Assembly: GCA_003415625.1 (NCBI GenBank)
Contig: PYIU01000007.1
Span: 62,001 to 126,000, forward strand
Reading direction: 5' to 3'
DNA from: Aquanectria penicillioides
Taxonomy: Eukaryota; Ascomycota; Sordariomycetes; Hypocreales; Nectriaceae
Length of the DNA: 64,000 nucleotides
Part shown: one piece after another, positions 1-12,179 of the stretch
How positions within the stretch are numbered: position 1 is the stretch's first letter
How the letters are laid out: each line of letters begins with the position of its first letter
Notes under the pieces: model-generated
What the model was told of the DNA's origin: nothing
Seen by the model: only the letters and a program-made list of their open reading frames with translations
Database searches by the model: none
Program-made: the position numbers and the translations under genes

Positions 1-3000
1 ATGCAATAGCTTACTTATTCTAAAGGATATTAGTAGTATTATAAATAATTAAATGCTTTAGCTGTCTATTTTAAATAAAGAAGCTTTAATAGATAGCATT
101 AGTAAAGTAAGCAAAGCTAATTAATAGCCTTTTATTATATATTGCTTATTGGAACTCTATAGATATAAAACCAATTAAATATTTAGTCTTCTTAATGTTT
201 ATCCCTTTTAGTAAAAGCTTATAAAAGAAGCTCTTTTACTTTTATTTATTTTTCTTAACTTTAGTGCTTACAATTAAAAGATTGGTTTAGCAAATTGCAA
301 GGATATTAGTAAGTCTATAGGTAAGGGTAGTAAAAAGAGCTTAAATACTAAAGTTTAAGGCCATTTCTTTCTTCTATAGGTTTTTAAATAAGTCCTATAG
401 GTCTTAATAATAGAATATTTAGGCTTAGTAAGAATCAAAAGGGAAGTCTTTAAAGCAATTAATATTAATAAGCTAAGAATTTAAATTGCTTTTATTACCT
501 AAAATAGGCTAAGTTTCTAATTTATTAAATTAATAATCCTAATTTATTTAAGAGTGAAATAATATAGGTTAATTATTAAGCAATTAATTAAATGTTTTAG
601 TAGTATTTTCTTTACTAAAAGAAAAAAAATCTCCAATCCTACCTTTATTTTAAATAACTCTTTTAGCTATATAAAGGTCTTTACTTAACATTAAAAATTG
701 CGCCTTTAAAGTAGTTGCACTTAAGGTTGCTTTCTTTAGCCCTATTATAGAATAGAGTAAAGGTCAATAAAGGGTTTAAAAGCTTATAATTAAATGCTTA
801 TAACTTAAGAGATAAAGATTATTAGTATTTTATAGGTATTATAAATAAAGTTAAAGTAATATAACTTACTATAAAATTATTAAAAAGAGGGAAAGAGTTA
901 TAAATATAAGGCAAGTTAATATAACTTAAGCGCCTTTATTTTTAGTTTAGTATTATTTAAGTAAATTACTATTTTAATGTTTATATATATATAAATACCA
1001 ATAAGTTTCTTAAAATAGCATACTTTTTAGTATTTAATAAGAATTTTATTAATATTTAGTTTCTACCTTAAATCTTAAGGGTTGATTTTCTATTTATTAT
1101 AAAAGCACTATATTGGCCCCCCTTTTTATTTCTTCCTTTTTAGCTTATTATTCTTTACCTTTTTAATTCTTTTATACCTTTAGTTATTACTGTAATTTTT
1201 ATTCTTTATCTTGCAATAGCTTTATATTACAATAAGCTTAAGTCTCTTGCCTCTACACCTTACAATTATCTCCTTAATGTATGCAATCTTGCTATTAGCT
1301 ATATTTAAGCTTTTAAATTCTTTTGTTAGTGCTCTACTTATTTGCATACCTGCAATAGTTTCTTCTATAAGGCTTTAACTAATGCTATTAGTACTACTAT
1401 TAAATAATTAATAAGTACCCCTTTTTGTATTGCTTTTTAACTATTGTTTTTATTTAGTAATTAATTAAATACTTTTAGATTTAGTAATGCTTTAATATTT
1501 AGATTTATAGCTTTTAAGCTCTTAACTAACTTAGCCAGCCCTTATATATTAAAATTGCCTTTAAGGAAAATAGCAAATAGACTAATTGCAAATTTACTTA
1601 ATAGTTTATTTTATAATTACTATTTTGCAATTTAGTACTTTATTCTAAAGTAGATCTTTTTCTTTAGCACTAACTTCAGTCTATATATATCCCTATAAAA
1701 TAGGCTTATTTAATAGAGTACTTCTTAACTTAGCTGCCAACTTGCCTTAAGTATATTAAGGCACTTATTATTGCCTTTATTAAATACACTAACCCCCTTA
1801 TATATTATAGATACATTTAATTATATATTTTTATAGTTTTTGCCTATAATAAATATATTCTTACTCCCTTTTATATATATATTTTAGTATTAGGTTATAT
1901 AAGTAGCTACTATATTAATTGTATTTAAAACGGTTAATTTAAATATAAGTAAAGCTTTTTTTATAGATATTAACTAAAGGGTCTTTATAAAGGCCCTTAT
2001 AACTTTCCTTTAGGTAATATAGATACTATTAGTAAGTCTGCTTAGCTATTAACTTTTGCAATAAATTTTCTTAAGCTAATTACTTGCCTATAAATTGTAT
2101 ATAGTTTTTTTATTAGCAATATAGCTAGTAATTGCTAGTTAATTAAGTAAGTGCAAAAAGTATTTAATTAAAAGCATAAAGTAGGTTTTAGTTAATAAAA
2201 ATAATAGTTTTTAGCTTATCTTTTGGTATAAACTGGCTGGGTATAGTTTTTAATTTATTAATAATAATTTAATAGATAGAAGATAGCGCTATAGAGCAAT
2301 TAATTAAATATTTCTATGCCCTTTAAGGCTATTGCTATTATTGTATTATTTTAATAATCTTAAAACTTAATTTTCACTAGATATATTTAGATTTCTAAAT
2401 TTTTTATAGATATTAATACTTTATTTTTTGCCATTTTCTATGCATTTTTATCCATTTTTAAATAATTTTAACCCTTTTGCTATAGTTTTTAGGCATTTCT
2501 ATTCTATTTTTATTAATTTTTAGTGTAATTTTTAAAGTTTTTAAATAGATTTTAAGGGATTTTTAGGGATTTTTAGCATTTTTTTAGGGTTTTTAGCCGA
2601 TTTCTAATTGTTTTTATTTAATTTTATTCAGTTTTACTATCCTTTTGCTTGCCTTTAATTGCTCTTTATTTTGCTTTTTTGCTTTATTTTAGGCAGCTTA
2701 TCTTTTTTTAGTATAATATTAGTTTTAATATTTTTACTTCCCTTTTTTTAACCTTTAGCATCCCTTCCCTAATAGCAATCTAACTATCCTTAGCCTAGTA
2801 CTATTGCTAACTATTTAATTATTTACTTACTATATTTTAGTATTGTATTTATTAGTTGCTGCTTATCTCTAGAATTTAAACTTTAATAATCTCTTTAGGC
2901 CTAATATAGATATATATTATAGTATTGTTATTTAAGCTTTTTATAGCATTTAAATTAAGTTTATTCCATTCCTACTGTCCTATAGACTTAATTTACATTT

Positions 3001-3610
3001 AATTAAATGCTTTCCCTTCTTTCCTTACTTTTAGTAGTACTTTCTAACTTACATTAAGAGTCTCTTTATTATCCTTACTTACTTACTATCTATCCTTATT
3101 CTCTATAAACTTCCTTAATTAATTACTATAAGTTATATTAAAAAGCTTAACTCTATTTATAGTATTAAGGATATAACTCTTTGTTTTATTGAATATATTA
3201 GCAATTTTATAAGGGCCTAATTAATATAGCTTTATCTTTATAATATAAGATATATTCTTTTGATTTTATATATTATACTAAAGAACTAAATCTCTAATAG
3301 CAAAAGGCTCTTTACGCAGCCTATATTAATTCTTTTTGGTCTTTCTATTAGCAATTAACCTTTAGAATGCAGTTACTTATTGCCTAGCTTCTTCTATATC
3401 TTCCTACTTTTACTTTAGGATCTTAATCCTTTATTTAAGCAAGTCCTTAATAAAGGTTATATTATTCTATTTAATTAAATGCTATATAGGCATTTCTACT
3501 TCTAAAGGAAGGACTGACTTCTATCTATAGAGTAAATAAAAAGGTAATCTCCTATATAAAGCGTAAATAGCTGCTCTTTTAGCTAGTAAAGCTATTAGCA
3601 AAATATCTAC

Positions 3611-3799
3611 TTATTTTTCTTTTTCTTTACCCTTTTTCTTTAGGAAACTTATTATAGTAGTATAACTACCTTTAATAAGTCTATTTGCTTTAGGGTTATA
3701 AATAAAAGTATTAATAACTTCTATATTAAGGCTATTAAAATCTTTAGGAATCCCTTTTATAATCTTTTTTTTATTATTAGTAACCACTTTTTTTAGCAT
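3611..3799 (-). pseudogene. Integrase core fragment (gypsy)
   Basis: This 62-codon open stretch is the longest uninterrupted reading frame in the AT-rich block. It ends with the integrase signature NIEVINTFIYNPKANRLIKG, which corresponds to the I-x-T-x-x-Y-N/H-P-Q-A-N-G-x-x-E-R-G segment around the catalytic Glu of the DDE core. The Gln and Glu of that segment are now Lys. It is a relic of the surrounding gypsy element and not a separate gene. Confidence 0.8.
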
Positions 3800-4019
3800 T
3801 CTATACTAATAGTATAGTTTTCTAAGGAATTTCGCAATATAGTAACTATTCAATTTTAGGATTGGCTTAGCCTTTACCTATCTATAAAGGTTATATTTAG
3901 CTTTTAGTATAAATCTAAATCCTTTATTAAAAGGTATATACTATCTATTAAAATAAATCTTTATTATTAAGTAGGTAGGCTTAATAGATATAAAGGCTTC
4001 TATTAGTCTTTAGGGAATA

Positions 4020-4170
4020 TATATCTAATATATTAGGCACTGCCTAATAGCTTTTATAATACTCCTTTTTGCACCTTACTAATAGTACTTTTTAAAGAGA
4101 AGTATATAAATAGCATTATAACTATAATGCCCTTTATTAATATAGTATAATTTAATTAAATCCTTTTAAA
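4020..4170 (-). other. Degenerate integrase HHCC zinc finger
   Basis: The minus strand reads KGHYSYNAIYILLFKKYY followed by AIRQCLIYxIYIP. This matches the integrase N-terminal H-x-G-H ... YYW ... C-x-x-C finger, with one Cys lost to Tyr and the Trp codon now a stop. It sits between RNase H and the integrase core. Confidence 0.75.
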
Positions 4171-4489
4171 TATTTTCCTTCTTTATAATTAACCTTAAGT
4201 TGCCTTTTTATTTTTTAGCCTTAATCTATAAGTGGCTACCTTTTATAAAGTGTTTTTTAGCCTTTAGCTATAAGCATTAATAATTCTATAGGGTAATACC
4301 TATTGGCCTTTTTAGTAAAAGTAAGTATTCCCCTAATTGCAATAAAGGTTTACTATAATTCTTTCTTAACTTTATTAATTTATCCTTAATCTTAATAATA
4401 TTAAGATAAGTATTAATAAACTCTTTAATATTACCCTTAGCCTTTTAATCTATTTAATTAAATGCTTTTAGACCTTTTTTAAATAGCTT

Positions 4490-4800
4490 ATTAGCTATAT
4501 TATTTTTGTTTTTAGGAATGTATTAAATAGTAAAGTTAAATAATAGGATATAACCAATCTATTGGATAACTATTGCATTAGGGATATTGCTAGCCCTACT
4601 ATTAAGCTAGTAAACTAAAACTTAAGAATCTATCTTTAAAATAAAGGGCAATCTATATATATAGCTGCAAAAGCATTTAATCCCATACAATATGCCCTTA
4701 CATTTAAGTTTAGTAGCATTATACCTTTATTCTATAGAAGTTTAAAGACTAAATTTATACCTTATTGAATGCCTCTTTCTCTCTATTATCTATATTAATA
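4490..4800 (-). other. Degenerate RNase H domain
   Basis: One minus-strand frame reads RYNATKLKCKGILYGIKCF, then LPFILKIDS-stop-VLVY, then NIPNAIVI and FTIxYIPKNKNNIA. This is the C-terminal part of a gypsy RNase H, with the pattern Y-x-x-x-K-L-E-x-x-x-I, a Thr/Ile-Asp-Ser motif and N-x-x-A-D near the end. Stops occupy positions expected for Gln or Trp. Confidence 0.8.
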
Positions 4801-5019
4801 CTATACCTTAGCCTTCTTTACTAGCATTAATTATAAGGATAATCTCCTTAAATCCTTTAGAAAGGTTTAATATTGCTAGGATAAAAGTAAAGATTATCTT
4901 TTCTTTAAGAACCGCTATAGCATTAGCTTATTCCTTACTTTATATCTATATAGCATCCTTCCTTAATAATTAAGTAAAAGGTCTAGCAATTTAGGCATAT
5001 CTTTTAACCTAAATTTAAT

Positions 5020-5480
5020 AGTAGCCTATAATTTCTAGAAATGCTTTAATTTACTTTAGGTTATAGTATCTTTTTTACTTATTAATTTTAATTACTTTTT
5101 CCTTTATTAGCTGCCTTCTAGCTATACTATATAAATATCTAATAATAATTGCAGTATATTAATAGAACTTTAACTTTCTTATAGAAATTATGCATTTAGA
5201 TAGCTTAACATTTAAAAGAGTTTTATTTAAATTAATTAAATGCTTTAGAATAAATTTCTATATATTAGGGAGTACCTTCTTTTTATTATATTTAGTTTTT
5301 AGTCCTTTAATAGTAATATTATTTAAAAAGGCTTAATAGACTTTTAGTAATAAATTAAAGAGAATTTTAATTATAATTCTTAAGAACTGTACTATTAAAT
5401 TGATTCCTTTTTATAGCAAGGTGTATATCCTTAAAAGCCCTAATAGTATATTAAAAGTTATTAAATCCTAACTTTCCTTT
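5020..5480 (-). other. Degenerate reverse transcriptase domain
   Basis: The minus strand contains AFLNNITIKGLKTKYN at about 5282-5332. The FLNN core (5318-5329) corresponds to the FLDD catalytic motif of a common fungal gypsy group, with both Asp mutated to Asn by G-to-A. Downstream, matches to the ILKHLINLNKTL segment and a YLYSIARRQLIK-like segment follow in the right order. There are many internal stops. Confidence 0.75.
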
Positions 5481-7499
5481 ATTAAGAAAATCTAATTATA
5501 TTTTAAAAAGAAGTCCAAAAGAGTTAGGATTTTATATATTTTAAATTTAGCTAAGAATTTATTAGCTCCTAAAGAAATTAATCCATTCTATATTATATAT
5601 ATATTATATCTTTTGGCTAAATTAATTAGGTAAAGTCTACTATTCTTTTTTGCTATTAGTATATATAGGTTCCAATAGGCAATATAAGACTCTTAAAGGA
5701 TTCCTCTCTTTATTTAAGTTTTTAATAATTTAATAACCTTCTTTTTTAATCCTTTAGGGATTAAAATATTTCCTATTTATTAGGCTTTATATTCAATTAT
5801 CTTAATAATCTATAAAGGGGCCACTTTAGGGTTTAGTCTCCTATACTCCTTAAAATCCTAAGTAAGTGCCGCTTCTTTATTATAGAGAATTTCTAAAAGA
5901 ATACTTCTTTCTTTATTAATAAGGATCCCTTCTATTTAATTAATTACTTTCTAAAGTCTTTCTTTATATAGCCTCAATCTTTTAGCTATTTTAGAGAACT
6001 TAAGTATTAAAAGCTTTAAGTATTTAGACTTCTCTTTAAGGTCTCTCTTTACTTCCTCTTACTTTTTCTCCTTTTAATATAGATCCCCTTTAGGGATAGA
6101 TCCATTTAATAGAATATTATCTTTAGGATATATTTTATTGGCTTTTTGTTTATATATTATATTAATAAATACCACTTTCTTTCTTTAGTATACAGCTAAT
6201 TATAGCTTTTCCTTTACCTTTATTACCTTTATATAGTTAACCTTTAATTAATTCCTAACCACTAATTAAATTATTGCTTTTATTAATACCTTATTTAACT
6301 ATTTAATTAATTGCTTATTATTATTTTCTTTTAGACTTTATAATTCTATTAGTCTAAAAGAACTTTAGGAATTTATCTTTAATTGCCTTAAGTAGTCTTT
6401 ATACTCCTTAAGGCATTCTATTTAATATTTCTAGTAATAGGCATAATAATCTTAATTAAGCTAAATTAATATTAAAGGAGTATTTCTCCTTTTAGAGATA
6501 TATAATTAAATATAACTTTAGTAGCCCTAATAAAAGGCATTCCTAAAATAAAAGAAATAGAAATATATTCTTTTAGAGCAATATAGAATTTCTATACTAT
6601 CTAAATATTTCCAAGAAATAGCTTAATATTCACTTCTTTATGCATTTAGATTTAGTTATTAGAGTAGAATATAGTAGAAGCTTCTATAAGCTTTACTTTT
6701 AGCTTGCATTTTTATACTATTTTATTAAAGATAATATTTCCTTTTAATCTAAAATCCACTAAAGCTTTTTAAATTGTTCTATTAGGGTCACTTAACTTTA
6801 CTTAAATTTTTAGTAGTTTTTAGTATTAAGCTAAAGTTCTTTAATGCTATTAATTTAGAATGTTTATATAGACTATTAAATGCATTTAATTAAATATAAC
6901 TTTTCCCCCTTTAATTATTATATAGTTAATATTAACTTTATTAATACTTTCTTAATCCTTAATAAGGTATTCTTTAGGCAATAGTATATAATAAGGTTTA
7001 AATTCCTTTTTAATTAATACACTATTAATACTATACTGCTTAGCAATATAGTTAAAGTACTCCTTTAAGAATATTGCTTTTAGATTATTAATTATAATTA
7101 AGTTAGTAGCTTATTAAATCTATCTCTTTTTTAGTAAGGGTTTAGGTTTTACCTATTTAACTTCTTTTATCCCCTTTATATAATTAAAAACTATCTCTAA
7201 AATGTTATTACTTAAGGGAGGGTTAAGGGTAATTAAGTCTTTAATAGTTATTTAAACTTTTAATCCTACTACCTTTTTATAAACTTATCTCTTTATTTAA
7301 ATAACCTTAAGCATTTAATTAAAAGCATTTTAATCCTTTTCTTTAAGGATAATATTAGCAATCTCCCTATTTTTAATAAGTTCTCTATTTATAACCTAAA
7401 TAGAAAATTAAATTCCCTTTTTCTCTTCTTAATTAATTAATTCCTTTTTTAATTTTACTTTTATGCATTTTATAGCATTAGTTTTTAATGTAATATTAG

Positions 7500-7560
7500 C
7501 AATAAAAGGGTTGTTAATTAATTTTATAGCTTAATTATTAATAAGGATGCAGTTAACTTT
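7500..7560 (-). other. Degenerate retroviral-type aspartic protease motif
   Basis: The minus strand reads VNCILINN-stop-A followed by IKLINNPFIA. This fits a D(S/N)GA active site in which Asp has become Asn and Gly has become a stop, both by G-to-A changes. Its position between the zinc knuckle and the reverse transcriptase supports the assignment. Confidence 0.55.
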
Positions 7561-7905
7561 AGGTTTTTAGGTCTTCTTAAGGGAATTCCTATTAAGCATT
7601 AGGGAGCTGTACTTTAGTTGGTTTGTACGCTTAAGGAAGTCTTTAATTAAATGCTTCTCTTTCTTAGCAACCTACTATTTCTATGCATTTAGCTTGTCTG
7701 CTATTATAACCTTAGCTTAGCTATAAATCTTAAAGGTAGGGAATTCTAGGATCTATAAAATAACTATTTTTCTTACTTCTCTTTTAATAGTAAGCTTATA
7801 TACTAGTTTTAAGGGTAGTAAGAGTTTCTATTGCCCTATTTAAATAAAGCCAGTATTGCTATTATAGTCTATAAATCCCCTCCTTCTATCTTCTATAAGA
7901 AGTAG

Positions 7906-7950
7906 GCAATAGTTTAAAAAATGCCCTACTTTTATATAATAGAAGCACTT
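7906..7950 (-). other. Degenerate CCHC zinc knuckle (gag)
   Basis: The minus strand reads KCFYYIKVGHFLNYC. The spacing is C-x2-C-x4-H-x4-C with the second Cys replaced by Tyr, a change explained by one G-to-A mutation (TGT to TAT). It lies upstream, in the element's sense, of the protease motif, as expected for nucleocapsid. Confidence 0.7.
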
Positions 7951-9801
7951 TAGATCCCTATTATAACTTATATTAATATAAAAGTTATAATAGGGATATA
8001 TATAATTAAATTCTTCTATTTAATTGAGGTTGTTTTTAATTAATAATAATAATTCTATTTTTAGTTAGTTAATCTTTTAGTATATAATTCTCTTTAACTC
8101 CTGCAATTTATTTATAATATTTTAGGCTATATTAATTTATAGCTTTTTTATTCCTTTAGTAAGAAGACTTAACTTCCCTTTTAAGCTTTAGATAGGGTTA
8201 AGGGACTTAAGCTCTTAATGCTAAAGCTAATTTTAATAAGCAAAAGGTTTTTTAGTTTTCCTAAAATGTTTAAAGTTATTATTCTTTCTTTCTATCTAAA
8301 AGATTTAAATTCCTTTTTTAGCATTAAGGAAGTTCTTAATTAGCCCAATTATCTCTTTATACCTTATTATTTTTAAAGTATTTAAATATTTCCCTTTCTA
8401 TTAGTAAATATTAATAATAATATTTTTCAGTATAGCATTATAGACAGCTTAAGCCTATACTATAGAAGCCTCCTAACTAATAGAATTTACTTTTCTATTA
8501 AATTAAGCGTGCTTTATAAGCTACTAAAGAATAACTCTATATTTTATAGACTAAATTAAAGTTATATTTATTTACTAGAGCTTATTCTTAAGTAAATTTA
8601 ATTAATTTAAATTCTAGTACTTAAAGGTTTTTAAGAGGTTCTACTTTATAGCAGGCTAATTATTGCCTTTTAGTAAGTTTATAATATTTTATAATACTTT
8701 AAAGGTTATATAGTATATAAAAGCTTTGCCCTTTGCACTATTTGCAATTCCTTAGCTGGTTATAAATCTATTATATAATCTAAGAAAATGTATAATATTC
8801 CTTCTATTAAAAATTATATTAAGCAATTAAATAGGGGTAATAATTACTTCTATTATTTTAGCTAATATATTTAGTTTATTCTCTTTAGGAATATTAGTAT
8901 TAATAGTATTAATTAACTTAAAAAGAATAGTTAAAGATTATTAACTATATTAACCCCCTTTACTTTTAATAGGGCTTAGGGGGTTTAATTGCATTTAATT
9001 AAATATTCCTTTTGTTTTTTTATTTAAGGGCACTAATAAATTATAATTATTAAGATTTCTATAATAAGTGTTTTAATATATATATATAAGAAAGTATGGG
9101 CTAGCTGCCTAACTCCTAAAGTTATAAATTGTAATAAAACAATATATATATATAATAAAAAAATAAAATAATAAAACAAATTAAGATATATACTAAAATA
9201 ATTAGGAAAAGTAAAGAAAAGGAATAGTAGTATTATATTTAATAAGGCTTTATCTTAATGAATTTAAACTGGCTTTTTAAAGTTAGTAATAATAGGTAAA
9301 GTAGTTAATTAAAATAGTAGTAAGTATATATATGCGCCCTTTAGCTAGAGTCTAAAGACTAGTAAAAATAATAAAAATTTCCTATCCCCTATAATTAATT
9401 AAGGGTTAAGTAATCTTCTTCTTTCTCTTCTTTCTCCTTTTTTAGTTTATAAACTAAGCTTTTAGCAGTCTTAAGTATGCTCTAATATTCAAAAGTGTTT
9501 AATTAAATGCTTGCATATTATTTACACTATTATTTCACCTTATATACCTTTATACTAATATATTAGCACTATATTAGATTATTGAATTTTTCTATATATC
9601 TGCCCTAACTATAATAATAAGTTTTCTTTTTCTAAAATGTAAACTTATATTAATATCTTTACTTACCTTTAGTGTTATTTTTAATCCTAGTGCCCTTTAT
9701 TTTTATAGGAGTAATAGGTTTTCCAATATTTAGGAATTCCTAGATCTTTATAATTAATCGTTTACCACTTCTTTAGGTTCTTAATAATAGCTCAAAAGTG
9801 T

Positions 9802-9831
9802 CACTAAAGAGTTTAATTAAACACTTTAGTG
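9802..9831. repeat. 30 bp near-perfect palindrome
   Basis: The arms are complementary from 9802 to 9831 around the core GTTTAATTAAAC, with a single mismatched pair (9810/9823). It shares the TTTAATTAAA centre with the palindrome 180 bp downstream. Confidence 0.8.
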
Positions 9832-9883
9832 TCTTTTTAAATAACTTAAAGGCTTCTCCCTACTATAACCTCTAAATGTATTG

Positions 9884-9961
9884 GTGGACGGGGATACTAG
9901 CCAAAACACACACCCTACCCAAAAGGGTATAGGGTAAGTAGGTTCAGTTGAAGACCAAATA
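9884..9961. other. GC-balanced island inside RIP-mutated DNA
   Basis: About 80 bp of normal base composition interrupt the AT-rich block. The island has runs such as GGTGGACGGGGATACTAG and an imperfect hairpin (ACCCTACCC, AAAA loop, GGGTATAGGGT). No coding potential is seen. It may be a short stretch that escaped RIP, for example a younger insertion or part of an LTR. Confidence 0.6.
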
Positions 9962-9997
9962 GCCTTTTTAAGCAGCTACAAATAACTTAAAAGAGTG

Positions 9998-10023
9998 TTA
10001 AAGCATTTAATTAAATGCTTTAA
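9998..10023. repeat. 26 bp perfect palindrome
   Basis: Positions 9998-10010 are exactly reverse-complementary to 10011-10023. The core is GCATTTAATTAAATGC, the symmetrical form of a motif that recurs through the AT-rich block. Confidence 0.9.
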
Positions 10024-11700
10024 AGTGTCCCTTAAAGAAAAGAAAGAAAGAAAATAGAGCAAAAAGTTATAAATAAAGTAATATTATAAAGGGCTGCACT
10101 AAGACTTCAATAGGGTCTAAATGCAAGGAATTTAAAATTTCAAAAATAAAAATTAATTAAAGAAAACTGCCTCCTTATTTCTTATATCTCTAAGGTCCCT
10201 TTTATCTTTCTGACCAACCTAATAACAGATTAATCCATATTACCCTAAACCCCAACTTAATAGTTATTCTTTTTATTTAATTAAGCACTTATCTATATGC
10301 CTTTTTTATTGCTAAAGTCTTTACTCTTCTTTTAGAAAGTCTATAGACTTTTAGCTTTATTAATAAAGTCTTTTTATATTTTATAAATAAATTAATATTT
10401 CCCCTTTTACTTATAGTTATATTAAAGTGCATTTTACTTAAAAAAGACCTTTTTAATACTATTTATAAACTTTATCTTTTCTTAATACTTAAGGAGCTTA
10501 TTACTAGCTTTAATAATACTATTTATAATATAGTAAAAGTTATTAATATAACTTTAAACCCTTTATAGTTTCTTTAGAGTTAAAGACTTTAATTTTTAGT
10601 AAAGATTAATTAGGCTTTATTAAAACTTTATATTATTATACCTTTTTATTAATAGCTTAATAGCCTTTATATTAATCTTTATTAAAAATAATAATAGCTT
10701 TAGTTTCTATAAAACTGCTATTTTTATAGTAGCAATTAAATGCATTTCTTTTAAATATAAGATTTTAATCTCTTTATACTATTTAATAGAAATTATAATA
10801 TAAAAGAGATATTTCTTTTAAGTAGCTTAATTCTTTAATTCCTTAAGTATATTATCTTCTTTTATTTTAAAGTTAAAACTAATAAAATCCTTAATTTTAA
10901 TTAATTATAAGCTTATAATCTTCTTTTTGCTTAAAGTAAGCTCTATTAATATCTTTTTATTCCTTAAAAAACTAAATATTTTATTTAAAGCTCTTAAGGG
11001 CTCCCTTAAGGTATAAAAGAGTTAGCTTCTTTAATACTTAAAGCTTTTATTTTTATTATTTTTTACCTTAAATTTTAATTTATCTTTAGGCTATATTTTA
11101 TATTTAATCTTTAATTTATTTTTAGTCTTTTAATTAAAGTACTTTTATAGCTTTTGCATTTATTATATTATTTTTATTATTTATTGTATTATAATGCTTA
11201 AATTTAATTAAGTCTTTTATAGGTCCCCTTTAATAGGCTTTATTAACCTTTTAAAAGGGGATAGAAGATCCTTAAAATTATTTTCTTTTTTAGTAAAATC
11301 TTCTTTATTATTAATTTATTTAATTGCTTTAATAATAGAAACTAGCTTTAGGGCTAGCTTTAAAGCTATTACTTAAATCTTAAAACCTTAATTAATTAAT
11401 ATTATAAGCATTAACTTTAAGGGATAAACTTTAGGTTAGTTTAAACCTTTTAAATAGCTATAATTTCTTTTTAAATTAAAGCTTTAGGCTTATAACCTAT
11501 AAACAATATATAGATATATATAGGGATAGTTATAGCAAGCAATATATGCAATAGATCGGTCTAGATCAATTAGGATTCATAAGGAATAGCTAGATAGTAA
11601 TTGCAAAATGCAGTCATCTATTTATAGTGCAGGGATTCCCTTATAAGGATATATAGCCTTAAGACCTAGGCCCATAAGGCCCCTAAGGTCAGCTTATGGC

Positions 11701-11750
11701 CGGCCGCTATGTCTATAGCAACAACTACCTTTGCCCGGCCGCTATATCCA
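11701..11750 (+). repeat. Short direct repeat at the isochore edge
   Basis: CGGCCGCTATGTCTA (11701) and CGGCCGCTATATCCA (11736) form a direct repeat 35 bp apart at the transition from AT-rich to normal DNA. It could be the edge of an LTR or a short tandem unit. From here to about 12.18 kb I see no gene. Confidence 0.5.
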
Positions 11751-12179
11751 TCAACACTAAGTTCTACTTGTATTAGATATATTTGCTCCTTTTTATAGAA
11801 TAGTGCTATTACACTAGTGATTAGTTAATCCAAACGCGCAAGATAGTGGAGTTGTACTAAAGGAAAGAAATGTTATCTTTAAGCTATAAAATATAGTTGA
11901 TTAAGAAATGCCTGGCTTTTACGGCACCTTAATAGCTAGATGTTATGTGTTAAAAGTATAGAACCTAAAGTACCACCTGTTTCGGCAAGGAGGCACCTCC
12001 AGTTTTTGCTGAGGTGCTATGGTTCAATATCACGGGATAACTACCCTAGACCACTAGAGGCCGCCCCACTAGCTAGGGCAGAGCGACTCTCTAGTGCATC
12101 TACGATTATTCAAAGGCTAAGGGGAACACTTAGAGGGTTCAGAGATCAATCTACTACCAACATCACCCATAACTACACC

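Larger units (their letters stand above)
3000..8600 (-). mobile_element. RIP-destroyed Ty3/gypsy LTR retrotransposon
   Basis: On the minus strand, reading from high to low coordinates, I can follow a degraded CCHC zinc knuckle (about 7.93 kb), an aspartic protease motif (about 7.53 kb), reverse transcriptase (about 5.5-5.0 kb), RNase H (about 4.8-4.5 kb), an integrase zinc finger (about 4.15-4.0 kb) and the integrase core end (3.8-3.6 kb). This PR-RT-RH-IN order is diagnostic of Ty3/gypsy (Metaviridae) elements. Every domain carries many stops that read as Trp, Gln or Arg if one G-to-A or C-to-T change is undone, so the copy is dead. LTRs could not be delimited, so the outer boundaries are approximate. 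The intact family resembles widespread fungal gypsy elements whose RT has FLDD in place of YADD. Confidence 0.85.
1..11640. other. AT-rich RIP-mutated isochore
   Basis: This block is overwhelmingly A+T with a great excess of TpA and almost no CpG, and reading frames are broken everywhere by TAA and TAG. It changes to ordinary composition at about 11.64 kb. Remnants of retrotransposon coding sequence can be read through the stops on the minus strand, where Trp, Gln and Arg codons have become stops. This is the pattern expected from RIP, which converts CpA to TpA in duplicated DNA. Parts 1-2.5 kb and 10.2-11.5 kb show the same composition, but I could not recognise a protein family there. Such blocks normally form heterochromatin; that is inference here. 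Confidence 0.9.

Noticed and set aside
9889..9912. Possible primer-binding site starting TGGTGGACGGGG
   Set aside because: It is on the plus strand, whereas the recognised gypsy element is on the minus strand, and no LTR end next to it could be shown.
10243..10253. Telomere-like CCCTAAACCCC string
   Set aside because: It is a single imperfect occurrence with no tandem array, so there is no evidence of a telomere here.
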